DNA of 64,000 nt. It comes from Nonomuraea harbinensis (lineage in GTDB: Bacteria > Actinomycetota > Actinomycetes > Streptosporangiales > Streptosporangiaceae). The first letter of the stretch is position 1. The number at the start of each line of letters is the position of its first letter. A model generated the notes under the pieces. The model had not been told where the DNA came from and ran no database searches. It saw only the letters and a list, made by a program, of their open reading frames with translations. Location of the stretch: positions 62,001 through 126,000 of the forward strand of contig NZ_JAHKRN010000022.1 in assembly GCF_019396385.1 (NCBI RefSeq), read 5' to 3'. This document shows positions 34,259 through 43,072 of the stretch, piece by piece. The translations under genes and the position numbers were made by a program.

Positions 34259-34489
34259 TCAGGCGGCGGTCCGGGCGACGATCAGGCACGCGAACGCCGC
34301 GAGTGCGAGCCCGGTCCGTACGAGGTGCAGGTTGAGCCACCGCTGACGGCGACCGTGAGGACGACCAGGATCAGGGCGGCCGCGCTCAGGCCGAAGACGG
34401 GCCATCCGCGCTGCCATGACAGGACCGCGACGACGAGCAGGGCCGCGACGCTGAATCCTGGACGCGCTGAGGGCCAGGGACATCAGCAT
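34259..34489 (-). pseudogene. Broken DUF1772-like membrane protein gene
   Basis: One frame gives the ending RWLNLHLVRTGLALAAFACLIVA, like the C-terminus of DUF1772 (anthrone-oxygenase-like) proteins. A different frame just upstream reads FSVAALLVVAVLSWQRGW then ALILVVLTVAVS, hydrophobic segments of the same type. The loop that normally joins them is missing, so the gene has at least one frameshift and an internal deletion. It is back to back with a TetR gene, a usual arrangement for such genes. The family call is from memory of its motifs. Confidence 0.55.
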
Positions 34490-34563
34490 GCCTTCCTTTT
34501 GGCTGGATCAGCACTTTTTCATTAGAGATGAGTCCAGTCAATAAATCTGGAAGCATGGTGGCG

Positions 34564-35223
34564 ATGACTGAGCCGAGGAAGCGCCGCTCGTACTCCAGCA
34601 GCCTGCGCCGCGAACACGCGCAGGCGACCCGGCTGCGGATCGCGACGGCGGCGCGGGAGCTGATGGTCGGCAAGGGGTACGCCGACACCACGATGGCGCA
34701 GGTCGCGCGCGACGCCGGCGTGGCCGTCCAGACGCTCTACACGTCCTGCCCCGGCGGCAAGCCCGCGCTGGCGAAGCTGGTCTACGACATCACGCTGGCC
34801 GGGGACGCCCTGGCCGTGCCGCAGAGCGACCGGCCCGGGGTCCGGGCGATCATCGAGGAGCCCGACCCGGCACGCAAGCTGGCCCGGTACGCCGCGATGG
34901 CCACCTCGATCCTCCGGCGCGTCACCCCCGTGCACCGCGTGCTGCGCGCGGCGGCCGCCGCGGCCCCGTCCGACACCGGGCTGCGCGACGTGCTGGCGGG
35001 GATCGAGCGGGAAAGGCTGACCGGAAGCCGCGGACCGGCCGAGCATCTGCACGCTCTCGGCGCGCTGCGCCCGGACCTCGACCCCGGCAGGGCCGCCGCG
35101 CAGATCTACGTGCTCACCTCGACGGAGAACTTCGAGAAGCTGACCGAGGTGTGCGGGTGGAGCGAGGCCGAGTACGAGGACTGGCTCGCCACCGTGCTCG
35201 CGGCGGCCCTCCTCGCCCCCTGA
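34564..35223 (+). CDS. TetR-family transcriptional regulator
   Basis: 219 residues from the ATG at 34564, with GGAAG 11 bases upstream; ATGs at 34528 and 34555 are in frame but worse placed. The DNA-binding helices are ATRLRIATAARELMVGKGYADTTMAQVARDAGVAVQTLYTSCPGGKPALAKLVYD, the typical TetR N-terminus. The C-terminal ligand domain is unassigned. Its natural partner was probably the now broken DUF1772-like gene across the 74-bp gap. Confidence 0.87.
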   Translation: MTEPRKRRSYSSSLRREHAQATRLRIATAARELMVGKGYADTTMAQVARDAGVAVQTLYTSCPGGKPALAKLVYDITLAGDALAVPQSDRPGVRAIIEEPDPARKLARYAAMATSILRRVTPVHRVLRAAAAAAPSDTGLRDVLAGIERERLTGSRGPAEHLHALGALRPDLDPGRAAAQIYVLTSTENFEKLTEVCGWSEAEYEDWLATVLAAALLAP

Positions 35224-35449
35224 CCCCTACGGCGACTCCTTGACGAAGCCTCTTCCCTATCTGGAGTGCATAGTTTTCTCGGCGGAAAACCGGGTGACAA
35301 TTCCTGGCGGGTGGCGGAAGGCTGGGCGTCGTCGATGAGTTTTGTCAGTGGCGTCCGTCAGTCTGTACATGACCACGACTTCCAGTGAGTCACAGTGCCG
35401 GGATGCCGGCCATGACCATGTCTCGCCCCACGATCCCGATCGAGGTACC

Positions 35450-36901
35450 GTGTCCAGCCGACTGCTCGACCCACCTGCCAAGCCCGTGGCCACCACCCCG
35501 GGCCGCACACCGGCCGTGATCCGGTTGCTGGTGCTCGCCACGTTCGTGGTCATCCTCAACGAGACGATCATGATCAACGCGATCCCCCAGCTGATGGCCG
35601 CGCTGCACATCACCGAGCAGACCGCGCAGTGGCTCTCGACCGCCTTCATGCTGACCATGGCGGCGGTGATCCCGATCACCGGCTGGTTCCTGCAGCGCGT
35701 CACCACCCGCGCCGCCTATTCGACCGCGATGGGCCTGTTCCTGGCCGGCACGGCGCTGGCCGTCGTCGCGCCGTCGTTCGAGGTGCTGCTGGCCGCCCGC
35801 ATCGTCCAGGCGTCCGGCACGGCCGTGATGATGCCCCTGCTGATGACCACGCTGATGCGGGTGGTGCCCCAGGAGGACCGGGGCCGGGTGATGGGCAACG
35901 TCACCCTGGCCATGTCGGTCGCGCCCGCGATGGGCCCGACGGTCTCGGGGGTGATCCTCCAGTTCGGGTCCTGGCGTCTGCTGTTCGCCGTGGTGCTGCC
36001 CATCGCCGCCCTGATCGCGTGGGGCGGCCTGAAGCGGCTGGAGAACGTCGGCACTCCCCAGCTCGGCAGCGTCGACTGGTTCAGCGTGGCAGCCGCCGCC
36101 ACCGGCTTCGGCGGCCTGGTCTACGGGCTCAGCCGGTTCGAGGGCGGTGACGTCCGGGTGGCCGCCGCCATCGTGGCGGCCGGGCTGGCGACCATCGCCG
36201 TCTTCGTCTTCCGCCAGCTGTCATTGCAGAAGCGCGGCGTGCCGCTGCTCGACCTGCGCACCCTGCGCCACCGCACCTACACGATCGCGCTGATCATGAT
36301 GGCGGTGTCCTTCATGGCCATGCTCGGCTCGATGATCCTGCTGCCGCTCTACCTGCAGAGCGTCCGCGGGCTCAGCGCCCTGGAGACCGGGCTGCTGGTG
36401 ATGCCGGGCGGCCTCGCCATGGGCCTGCTCGGCCCGGCCGTCGGCCGCCTGTTCGACAAGTACGGCGGCCGGGTGCTGGTCATCCCCGGCGCGATCGGCA
36501 TCATGCTCACGCTCACCGGCTTCACCCAGGTCTCGATGACCATGCCCTACTGGCAGATCCTCGGCCTGCACACGCTGCTGTCGGTCTGCCTGGCCGCGAC
36601 GTTCACCCCGGTGTTCACCCTCGGGCTCGGCGCGGTCCCGCCGCGGCTCTACTCCCACGGCAGCTCGATCCTGAGCACGCTGCAGCAGGTCGCCGCGGCC
36701 TTCGGCACCGCGCTCGTGATCACCGTGATGAGCACGCGCTCCGAAGCGCTGGCGGCGGCGGGGGTCACCGAGGTGCTCGCCGACCTCGGCGGCATGCGGC
36801 TGGCCTTCGTGATCGGCGCGGCGCTGTCCGTGGTCGTGGTCGTCACCGCCCTGCTCCTCCCGGCCCGCGCCGCCTCCTCCGGCGAGGTGGACGCCGCGTA
36901 G
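35450..36901 (+). CDS. MFS multidrug exporter, DHA2 family
   Basis: 483 residues from the GTG at 35450, with GAGG four bases upstream; longer versions from 35369 or 35342 add a non-conserved polar extension. It begins VIRLLVLATFVVILNETIMINAIPQLMAALHI, then the TM-loop motif WLSTAFMLTMAAVIPITGWF. QASGTAVMMPLLMTTLMRVVP and GPTVSGVIL are DHA2 (14-segment) hallmarks. It is a proton-driven exporter of drugs or metabolites. The 226 bp before it holds no other gene; TTGACG at 35240 may be part of its promoter. Confidence 0.88.
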   Translation: MSSRLLDPPAKPVATTPGRTPAVIRLLVLATFVVILNETIMINAIPQLMAALHITEQTAQWLSTAFMLTMAAVIPITGWFLQRVTTRAAYSTAMGLFLAGTALAVVAPSFEVLLAARIVQASGTAVMMPLLMTTLMRVVPQEDRGRVMGNVTLAMSVAPAMGPTVSGVILQFGSWRLLFAVVLPIAALIAWGGLKRLENVGTPQLGSVDWFSVAAAATGFGGLVYGLSRFEGGDVRVAAAIVAAGLATIAVFVFRQLSLQKRGVPLLDLRTLRHRTYTIALIMMAVSFMAMLGSMILLPLYLQSVRGLSALETGLLVMPGGLAMGLLGPAVGRLFDKYGGRVLVIPGAIGIMLTLTGFTQVSMTMPYWQILGLHTLLSVCLAATFTPVFTLGLGAVPPRLYSHGSSILSTLQQVAAAFGTALVITVMSTRSEALAAAGVTEVLADLGGMRLAFVIGAALSVVVVVTALLLPARAASSGEVDAA

Positions 36902-36931
36902 GGCTCGATCATCCGTACGGGGAAGCCCGCG

Positions 36932-37762
36932 TCAGGGCCACCAGCCCGCGACCACCTCGACGTCCTCGCGCCGGAGGGCGTCGTGCCAGACCGGGTCGCG
37001 CAGCAGCCGGGCCTCCCAGGACCGCACGACGCCGTCCGGTCCCTCGACCGCGTCCTCGCGTGACGGGTGCAGGAACAACTCGCTCGTGCCCTCGGGGAGG
37101 GCGGCGAGCCGGCGGAGGTAGTCGTCCCGGAGTCGCTCGTACGCGCCGAGTTCGGACGCGGTGCTCCGGTTGGTCGCGATCGTCTCGGGGATGGCCACGC
37201 CGAGCGCGTCGGCGTGCGCGACGGCGCGCTCGTGGAGGGCCGCGAGCGGCGGCGGGAGCGGTCCGCCGAAGTACGGCGCCGGGTCGCGGGGCAGCCTGAA
37301 GGCGAGGCCGTGGCGCGCGCACCACTCCAGCGCCTCGGCGAGCCACGACCTGCCGTGCAGGCCGTAGAGGGTGCCGGCGTGGGAGTCGGCGGCCACGGGG
37401 GTGAAACCCCGCTCCCGCATCCACCGCAGCTGCGCGTCCGCCTCCCCGATGACGTCCCCGGCCTCCCCGCGAGCGCCCAGAGCCATCGGATCCACGCTGA
37501 GCGTCCCGTCCGGCTCGACCAGGCTGGCCGCGCCGTCGAGCGGCCGCCACCGGGGGACGCCGCGCTCGCTCGTGAGCGTGACGTGCACCCGAGGCAGTAC
37601 GCCGAGCTCGCGCACCTGTCCGGCCGCCTCCTCCGCGACCGGCGAGACGCAGATGAGCGTCGTCGCGCTGACATGCCCCTCGGCGAGCAGCGACACGATC
37701 ACCTCGGTCGTCCCGCTCTCCCGCCCGAGGTCATCAGCCGTGATCACGACCCGGCGCCTCAC
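36932..37762 (-). CDS. ChbG/YdjC-family carbohydrate deacetylase
   Basis: 276 residues from the GTG at 37762, which overlaps the transporter stop as GTGA. Metal-site motifs of the ChbG/HpnK family: VITADDLG (Asp), RVHVTLTSE (His) and ADSHAGTLYG (His). A late LFLHPSRED matches the usual Pro-rich loop. Known members remove N- or O-acetyl groups from chito-oligosaccharides, glycopeptides or hopanoid sugars. The coupled GPH symporter gene suggests an acetylated oligosaccharide as substrate. Confidence 0.85.
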   Translation of the reverse strand: MRRRVVITADDLGRESGTTEVIVSLLAEGHVSATTLICVSPVAEEAAGQVRELGVLPRVHVTLTSERGVPRWRPLDGAASLVEPDGTLSVDPMALGARGEAGDVIGEADAQLRWMRERGFTPVAADSHAGTLYGLHGRSWLAEALEWCARHGLAFRLPRDPAPYFGGPLPPPLAALHERAVAHADALGVAIPETIATNRSTASELGAYERLRDDYLRRLAALPEGTSELFLHPSREDAVEGPDGVVRSWEARLLRDPVWHDALRREDVEVVAGWWP

Positions 37763-39222
37763 CGCGGCCCCTCCACAGCCTCGTCCCCAACCCCGGGGGA
37801 CGGCTCGGCCACCGACCCGGGGGACGGCTCCGCCGCCGAACCGTGGGGTGGGTCCGCCGTTGGGGTGGGGGATGCGGGGCCAGGGGGTGGTTCGGAGGCT
37901 TCGGGGGGTGTTTCGAGGGGGACCGAGACGAAGCGGGCCGCGACCGCGCCGATCGTCGTCAGGATGAACGGGTAGACGCACAGGTACACGCGGAACGCGA
38001 GGCCGGGGTCGGCGCCGGGGTCGTCGCCGGAGTTGTAGCCGAAGAAGACGCCGAGCGAGGTGAGCGAGAGCCCGGTCACGATCCCGTTGAGCCGGCCGAA
38101 GAAGCCGAACGCCGACAGGAAGAGCCCTTCGCGGTGTTCCCCGTTGCGCGCCGCGTCGGCGTCCAGCACCCGCGCCACGATGAGGTCGTTCGTCGCGAGC
38201 ATCCCCGACCAGCCGGCCCCGACCAGCACCCCGGCGGCGATCGCGGTGACCAGGTCGGTGGCGAGGAACAGGGCGGCGAAGCTGGCCGCGAGGACCGCGA
38301 AGGCGACCCGCCAGGCCCACAGGGCGCCGCGGCGCGCGACGACGCGCGTCCACACCACGAGGCCGCCGGCCGAGACGAGGATGACGATGCCCTGCAGGTA
38401 GAGCGCGTTGCCGACCGGGAGCCCCAGCGAGTAGCGGACGTACAGCTGGATGCCCGAGAGCACGAGCGCCATGGCGATCCCGTAGCAGGCGCCGGTGAGC
38501 CCGACCGTCCAGAACATCCGGTTGCGCACGATCGACCACACGCTGCCCAGCAACGGCGGCCGTTCGCGGGTGGAGTAGCGGGGGTTCTCGCGGGCGCCGA
38601 GCGCCATGAACACGATCACGACCAGCGCGATCGCGCCGTAGATGATCGCGGTGGTCTGGAAGCCCTGGGTGGTCTCCTCGGTGCCGAACACCTGCGTGGT
38701 GAGCAGCGGGGTGACCGCGAGCGAGATGACCAGCGCCACGAGCTGGAAGCCCTGGCGCAGCCCGTTGGCGACGGCGCGGTCACGCTCGCGCGGGTAGAGC
38801 TCGGGGAGCAGCGCTCCGTAGTTGGCGTTGAGCATCGAGTCGAAGGCCTCGCAGAGGATCGCGAACACCGCGAACCAGAGCAGGAGGCCGATGCCGTCCA
38901 GCGAAGCCGGCGCGGAGAAGAAGCCGATCATGCAGGCCGCGAGCATCGGCGCGCCGACGAGCAGCCACGGCCGGCGCCGGCCGAACCTGCTCCGGGTGCG
39001 GTCGGAGAGGTGGCCGAGCACGGGGTTGTCGATCGCGTCGATGATCGCGTAGATCACCATGACCACGCCGTAGGCGCGCACGTCGAGCCCGAGGATGTCG
39101 ACGTAGAAGAGGATCATCGATCCCTTGATCATGTTGATCGGGATCGATGTGCCGAACATCCCGATGGCGTAGCGCCACGCGGGTGTCCGCGCCGGAGCGG
39201 GGGCCGTACCGGGCCGGGACAA
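37759..39222 (-). CDS. GPH-family sugar symporter (MelB-like)
   Basis: 487 residues from a TTG at 39222, which has GGAAGG seven bases before it; upstream frame is non-conserved. GPH features: GMFGTSIPINMIKGSMILFYVDILGL, DNPVLGHLSDRTRSRFGRRRPWLLVG, then LCEAFDSMLNANYGALLPEL. It imports glycosides, pentosides or hexuronides with a cation. The last 49 residues are a soluble Pro/Ser/Glu tail with near-repeats (AAEPSPGS, VAEPSPGV), outside the membrane core. Confidence 0.87.
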   Translation of the reverse strand: MSRPGTAPAPARTPAWRYAIGMFGTSIPINMIKGSMILFYVDILGLDVRAYGVVMVIYAIIDAIDNPVLGHLSDRTRSRFGRRRPWLLVGAPMLAACMIGFFSAPASLDGIGLLLWFAVFAILCEAFDSMLNANYGALLPELYPRERDRAVANGLRQGFQLVALVISLAVTPLLTTQVFGTEETTQGFQTTAIIYGAIALVVIVFMALGARENPRYSTRERPPLLGSVWSIVRNRMFWTVGLTGACYGIAMALVLSGIQLYVRYSLGLPVGNALYLQGIVILVSAGGLVVWTRVVARRGALWAWRVAFAVLAASFAALFLATDLVTAIAAGVLVGAGWSGMLATNDLIVARVLDADAARNGEHREGLFLSAFGFFGRLNGIVTGLSLTSLGVFFGYNSGDDPGADPGLAFRVYLCVYPFILTTIGAVAARFVSVPLETPPEASEPPPGPASPTPTADPPHGSAAEPSPGSVAEPSPGVGDEAVEGPR

Positions 39223-39342
39223 GCGATCACCTTCCCTGCTGGTGCGACGCCCCACCGGATGCAACGCTCGATGGCTGCTCACACGTGTTCGACAACTCGC
39301 ATAAGAAGATGCAGACAAGTGCCGTACGGCGTCAATAGCTGG

Positions 39343-39380
39343 GATCTTGTCGCGCACATCCGGCCCGGCACGACAAGATC
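39343..39380. promoter_or_regulatory. Long inverted repeat between two divergent transporter genes
   Basis: GATCTTGTCGCGC (39343-39355) and GCACGACAAGATC (39368-39380): 13-bp arms with one mismatch and a 12-bp spacer, in the 271-bp divergent region. No U tract follows, so an operator is more likely than a terminator. No regulator gene is adjacent. The rest of the gap shows no gene. Confidence 0.5.
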
Positions 39381-39493
39381 GGATCGGGGCAGAATGTGCA
39401 TCAACGTCCCCATTAACATGCTTCTGTACGCTCGGTGGGCGCGGAAGCCCCAGACCTGCCGGACTGTCCGCACCCCCACGGAGATCTCCCCGC

Positions 39494-40687
39494 ATGGACT
39501 TCGCCACGCGCCGGCGCCGGCACGCCCTGTTCCTGTTCTTCTTCCTCCCCGGGATCGCGCTGTCGTCATGGGTGACCCGCACCCCCGACCTCCGCGACCG
39601 GCTGGAGGCGTCCACCGCCCAGATGGGCCTGGTGCTGTTCGGCCTGTCGCTCGGCTCGATGATCGGGATCCTGTGCTCCGGCCGCTTCGTCTCCCGTTAC
39701 GGGACCCGGCCGGTCATCGGCGCGGGCACCGGGCTGATCGTCGCGAGCACGGCGGTCATCGCGGCGGGCGCCCTGACGTCGTCCGCGCTCCTCGTCACGG
39801 CGGGCCTGTTCGCGTTCGGCGCGGGCATGGGAGCGGGCGAGGTCGCCATCAACGTCGACGGCGCCGACGTCGAACGCATCAGCGGCACGACGACGATGCC
39901 CACCATGCACGGCTGCTTCAGCCTGGGCACCGTCATCGGCGCCTGCGCGGGCATCGCGGCCACGGCCGCCCGCCTCCCGGTCCACTGGCATCTGGCCGCG
40001 GTCACCGTGATCACCGCCGCGATCTTCTGGTACGCCATCCGCGCCATTCCCGCGGGCACCGGGAGGAGCCTGCCGGACGAGACCCGCACCGGCCGGTCGA
40101 AGCCGCAGGTCTGGAAGGACGGCAGGCTCCTCCTGATCGGCGCGATCGTGCTGGCGATGGCCCTGGCCGAGGGTGCCGCCAACGACTGGCTGCCGCTGCT
40201 CATGGTGGACGGGCACGGCTTCAGCGCCGCGTCCGGCTCCCTGGTCTACACCGGGTTCGCCGCCGCCATGACCGTCGGCCGCTTCTGCGGCGCCTTCTTC
40301 CTGGACCGCTACGGGCGCGCCGCCGTCATGCGCGCCAGCGCCGTCTTCGGAGCGCTGGGCCTCCTCGTGGTGATCTTCTCGGACCACGCCGTCCTGGCGG
40401 GGACGGCGGTGCTGCTCTGGGGTCTCGGCGCGTCGCTGGGCTTCCCCGTCGCGCTGTCGGCCGCGGGAGAGTCGGGGCCGGACGAGACCGCGCGCGTCAG
40501 CCTGGTGGCCACGATCGGCTACATCGCCTTCCTCGTGGGCCCGCCCGCGCTCGGCTTCCTCGGCGACCACTGGGGTCTGCGCGCGGCCATGCTGGTGGTG
40601 CTCGCCTTCGTCGTCTCCGCCGTCTTCCTGGCGCCCGCCGTCGGCGCCCGCTCTCCCGCGACCTCCGCCGGCGATCAGCGCAGGTAG
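39494..40687 (+). CDS. MFS transporter, YbjJ-like
   Basis: 397 residues from the ATG at 39494, with GGAGA 9 bases upstream; an upstream frame from 39347 is not conserved in character. It begins RRRRHALFLFFFLPGIALSSWVTRTPDLRD, then STAQMGLVLFGLSLGSMIGI, AFGAGMGAGEVAINVDGADVE (YbjJ-like) and LAEGAANDWLPLLMVD. Twelve membrane segments. Substrate unknown; relatives are described as putative sugar or drug transporters. The 3' end overlaps the convergent lyase gene by 13 bp. Confidence 0.82.
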   Translation: MDFATRRRRHALFLFFFLPGIALSSWVTRTPDLRDRLEASTAQMGLVLFGLSLGSMIGILCSGRFVSRYGTRPVIGAGTGLIVASTAVIAAGALTSSALLVTAGLFAFGAGMGAGEVAINVDGADVERISGTTTMPTMHGCFSLGTVIGACAGIAATAARLPVHWHLAAVTVITAAIFWYAIRAIPAGTGRSLPDETRTGRSKPQVWKDGRLLLIGAIVLAMALAEGAANDWLPLLMVDGHGFSAASGSLVYTGFAAAMTVGRFCGAFFLDRYGRAAVMRASAVFGALGLLVVIFSDHAVLAGTAVLLWGLGASLGFPVALSAAGESGPDETARVSLVATIGYIAFLVGPPALGFLGDHWGLRAAMLVVLAFVVSAVFLAPAVGARSPATSAGDQRR

Positions 40688-42900
40688 ACGTCGGGCTGGG
40701 GTGGGGTGCCCATGCCGTCGCCTATGAAGAAGCTCGGGTGCGGCGGCTGGTTGTAGGCGGTGTTCTGCCAGGCCAGGGCCACCCGGTACTGCGGGTCGTG
40801 CAGCAGGGTGTGGATCTTGGTGGTGGTCGCGTGGGGCGTGGAGTAGATCCGCAGGGCGCGGTCGTCGGTGGTGGGCCAGATGACCTCTTCACGCCAGTCG
40901 CCCAGGATGTCGCCCGACAGTGACGGGGTCGCCTTGGTGCCGTTGTTGCTGTGCACCCCGGAGGCGGTCAGCAGGCGGGTCTCGCCGCCGGTGCCGTACT
41001 TGTCGATCCGGGTCTGGTCCAGCAGCTCGCGCACCGGGTCGCCGTCCCACCAGGACAGGAAGTTGGCCGAGGACGGCTGGCGGCCGACCACCGTGCCGGA
41101 GGTGTTGCGCAGCCCGTTCTGTCCCGCGCCCGCGGCCCAGGACTCGGCGCCTGGGCTGCCGGCGTAGACGTCTCCGGCCACGCCGCGGCCCGGCCCCTCC
41201 CCGTCGGACCCGGAGCCGGTGCCGGTCTGCCACAGCACCTGGCCGTTACGGGCGTCGACCATGTACAGCCCCGGCCGGCTCGCCGACTCGGAGATCTTCA
41301 CGTACTCCTGGCCCGCCCTGGCGGGGTTGAGGTCGCCCAGGTGGGCGGCGTCGCCGTGGCCCCATCCGACGTTCCAGAGGCCGCGGCCGTTGTCGTCGAT
41401 GGCGGCCGCACCGTACACGATCTCGTCGCGTCCGTCGCCGTCCACGTCGCCGATGGTGAGCGCGTGGTTGCCCTGGCCGGCGTACGAGCCGTTGCCGGAG
41501 GCGTTGGAGTCGAACGTCCAGCGCTTGACGAGCGCGCCGGCGCGGAAGTCCCAGGCGGCGATCACGCTGCGGGTGTAGTAGCCGCGGGCCATGATCAGGC
41601 TGGGCCGCCGGCCGTCCAGGTAGGCGGTGCCGGCCAGGAACCGGTCCACCCGGTTGCCGTAGTTGTCGCCCCAGGAGGAGACGGTGCCGCGGGGCGGGTC
41701 GTAGTTCACCGTGGACATGGCGGCGCCGGTCTGGCCGTTGAACATGGTCAGATACTCGGGGCCGGACAGGACGTAGCCGCTGGAGTTGCGGTGGTCGGCG
41801 CTCGCGACGCCGATGACGGTGCCGCGGCCGTCCACGGTGCCGTCGGCGGTCTTCATCGCGACCTCGGCCCTGCCGTCGCCGTCGTAGTCGTAGACCTGGA
41901 ACTGCGTGTAGTGCGCGCCGGCGCGGATGTTGCGGCCCAGGTTGATCCGCCACAGGCGGGTGCCGTCCAGCTTGATGCCGTCGATGTAGACGGGGTCGGT
42001 CACGCCGGACTGGGAGTTGTCCTTGGAGTTGTTCGCCTCCCACTTCAGCACCAGGTCCAGGCGGCCGTCGCCGTCCAGGTCGCCCACGCTGGCGTCGTTG
42101 GCGTGGTGGCCGCCGCTGGGCGGCGAGATGGGCACGTCGAGATAGCCGCTCGCGAACCGGAGCGCGGGCTCCGAGGCCGGACCCTCGGTCCCGCCGGTGA
42201 CCGGGCGCACCGTGTAGGAGGCGTCGCTCGCCGCGCCGGAGTCCAGGTAGTTGGTGGAGTTCGTGACGGTCGCGACGCGCGTGCCGCCCCGGTAGACGTT
42301 GAAGGACGTCGCGCGCGCCTCGTTGCCCAGCAGCCGCCAGGAGACCAGGTTGCCGCTGCCGGAGCGGACGCTGATCAGACCGCGGTCGAGGTCCTCGGCC
42401 TGCTTGTTCCCTTCGGGCACGGGCGTCTGCGTGACGGTCGGGGTCACTGTCGGGGTCACGGTGGGGGTCGGCTCGCCGGGGTCGCCGGTGCAGGTGACGC
42501 CGTTGAGCGCGAACGAGGCAGGAGCGGGGTTGCTGGAGCCGTTCCAGGAGGCGTTGAAGCCGAACGTCGCGCTGCCGCCCTGCGGGATCGCGGCGTTGTG
42601 GCCGGCGTCCACGGCCCTGACGGCGGAGCCGTTCTGCGTGGCGGTGGCGTTCCACGCCTGGCTGACCTGCTGCCCGGCGGTGAACGACCAGTCGAGGCGC
42701 CAGCCGTTGACCGCCTCGCCCACGTTCCGGATGGTCACGTTGGCGGTGAACCCGCCGGGCCACTGGGCGGCCACGGCGTAGTCGACTTCGCACGCCACCG
42801 CCGCGGCGTGCGAGGGGAGGGCGACGGCGCCCGCGACCACCAGGCAGACCGTGCTGCCGAGCGCCGCGACGAGGCGCGTTGGACGGGATAAACGTTTCAT
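40675..42900 (-). CDS. Secreted rhamnogalacturonan lyase, PL11 with CBM2
   Basis: 741 residues in four parts. A signal peptide ends about residue 34 (LPSHAAA). A family-2 carbohydrate-binding module follows (about 36-137; GWRLDWSFTAGQQVSQAWNA, bounding Cys37 and Cys136). Next is a TPTV-repeat Thr/Pro linker (about 143-165), then the PL11 catalytic domain with its Ca-binding-like DGDGRLDL and DYDGDGRAEVAMKTADGT loops, NVGWGHGDAAHLGDL and NNGTKATPSLSGDILGDWREEVIW. It cleaves the rhamnogalacturonan I backbone outside the cell; CBM2 anchors it to cellulose in plant wall. Confidence 0.93.
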   Translation of the reverse strand: MKRLSRPTRLVAALGSTVCLVVAGAVALPSHAAAVACEVDYAVAAQWPGGFTANVTIRNVGEAVNGWRLDWSFTAGQQVSQAWNATATQNGSAVRAVDAGHNAAIPQGGSATFGFNASWNGSSNPAPASFALNGVTCTGDPGEPTPTVTPTVTPTVTQTPVPEGNKQAEDLDRGLISVRSGSGNLVSWRLLGNEARATSFNVYRGGTRVATVTNSTNYLDSGAASDASYTVRPVTGGTEGPASEPALRFASGYLDVPISPPSGGHHANDASVGDLDGDGRLDLVLKWEANNSKDNSQSGVTDPVYIDGIKLDGTRLWRINLGRNIRAGAHYTQFQVYDYDGDGRAEVAMKTADGTVDGRGTVIGVASADHRNSSGYVLSGPEYLTMFNGQTGAAMSTVNYDPPRGTVSSWGDNYGNRVDRFLAGTAYLDGRRPSLIMARGYYTRSVIAAWDFRAGALVKRWTFDSNASGNGSYAGQGNHALTIGDVDGDGRDEIVYGAAAIDDNGRGLWNVGWGHGDAAHLGDLNPARAGQEYVKISESASRPGLYMVDARNGQVLWQTGTGSGSDGEGPGRGVAGDVYAGSPGAESWAAGAGQNGLRNTSGTVVGRQPSSANFLSWWDGDPVRELLDQTRIDKYGTGGETRLLTASGVHSNNGTKATPSLSGDILGDWREEVIWPTTDDRALRIYSTPHATTTKIHTLLHDPQYRVALAWQNTAYNQPPHPSFFIGDGMGTPPQPDVYLR

Positions 42901-43049
42901 TGAGCGTCCAATCAGAAGGGAGGTTTCGATGGACCGCTGAGCGCCTACACCGTAGAAATCCCCTGCTCAGAGTTCAATCGTGGCCGGGCTCTCCTGACGG
43001 GCCGGGTTGTTACCTTTCAGGTCAGAGCGGCGGGCCGGGCGCGGAAGCG

Positions 43050-43060
43050 TGAAACTTTCG
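43050..43060. promoter_or_regulatory. LacI-type operator candidate TGAAACTTTCG
   Basis: Contains GAAA-c-TTTC, the core of many actinomycete LacI operators in polysaccharide genes. It sits between the LacI gene stop and the lyase start, about 150 bp upstream of the lyase. A second palindrome, ACCTTTCAGGT, is at 43012-43022. Confidence 0.5.
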
Positions 43061-43072
43061 GGATCGGCGCGC

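Noticed and set aside
37843..40923. 1026-codon open frame on the plus strand
   Set aside because: Runs opposite the GPH symporter and out of frame through the YbjJ-like gene; His/Arg/Gly-rich with no domain.
43012..43022. ACCTTTCAGGT palindrome as a terminator of the lacI gene
   Set aside because: Arms of only four bases and no T tract; at most a minor operator-like site.
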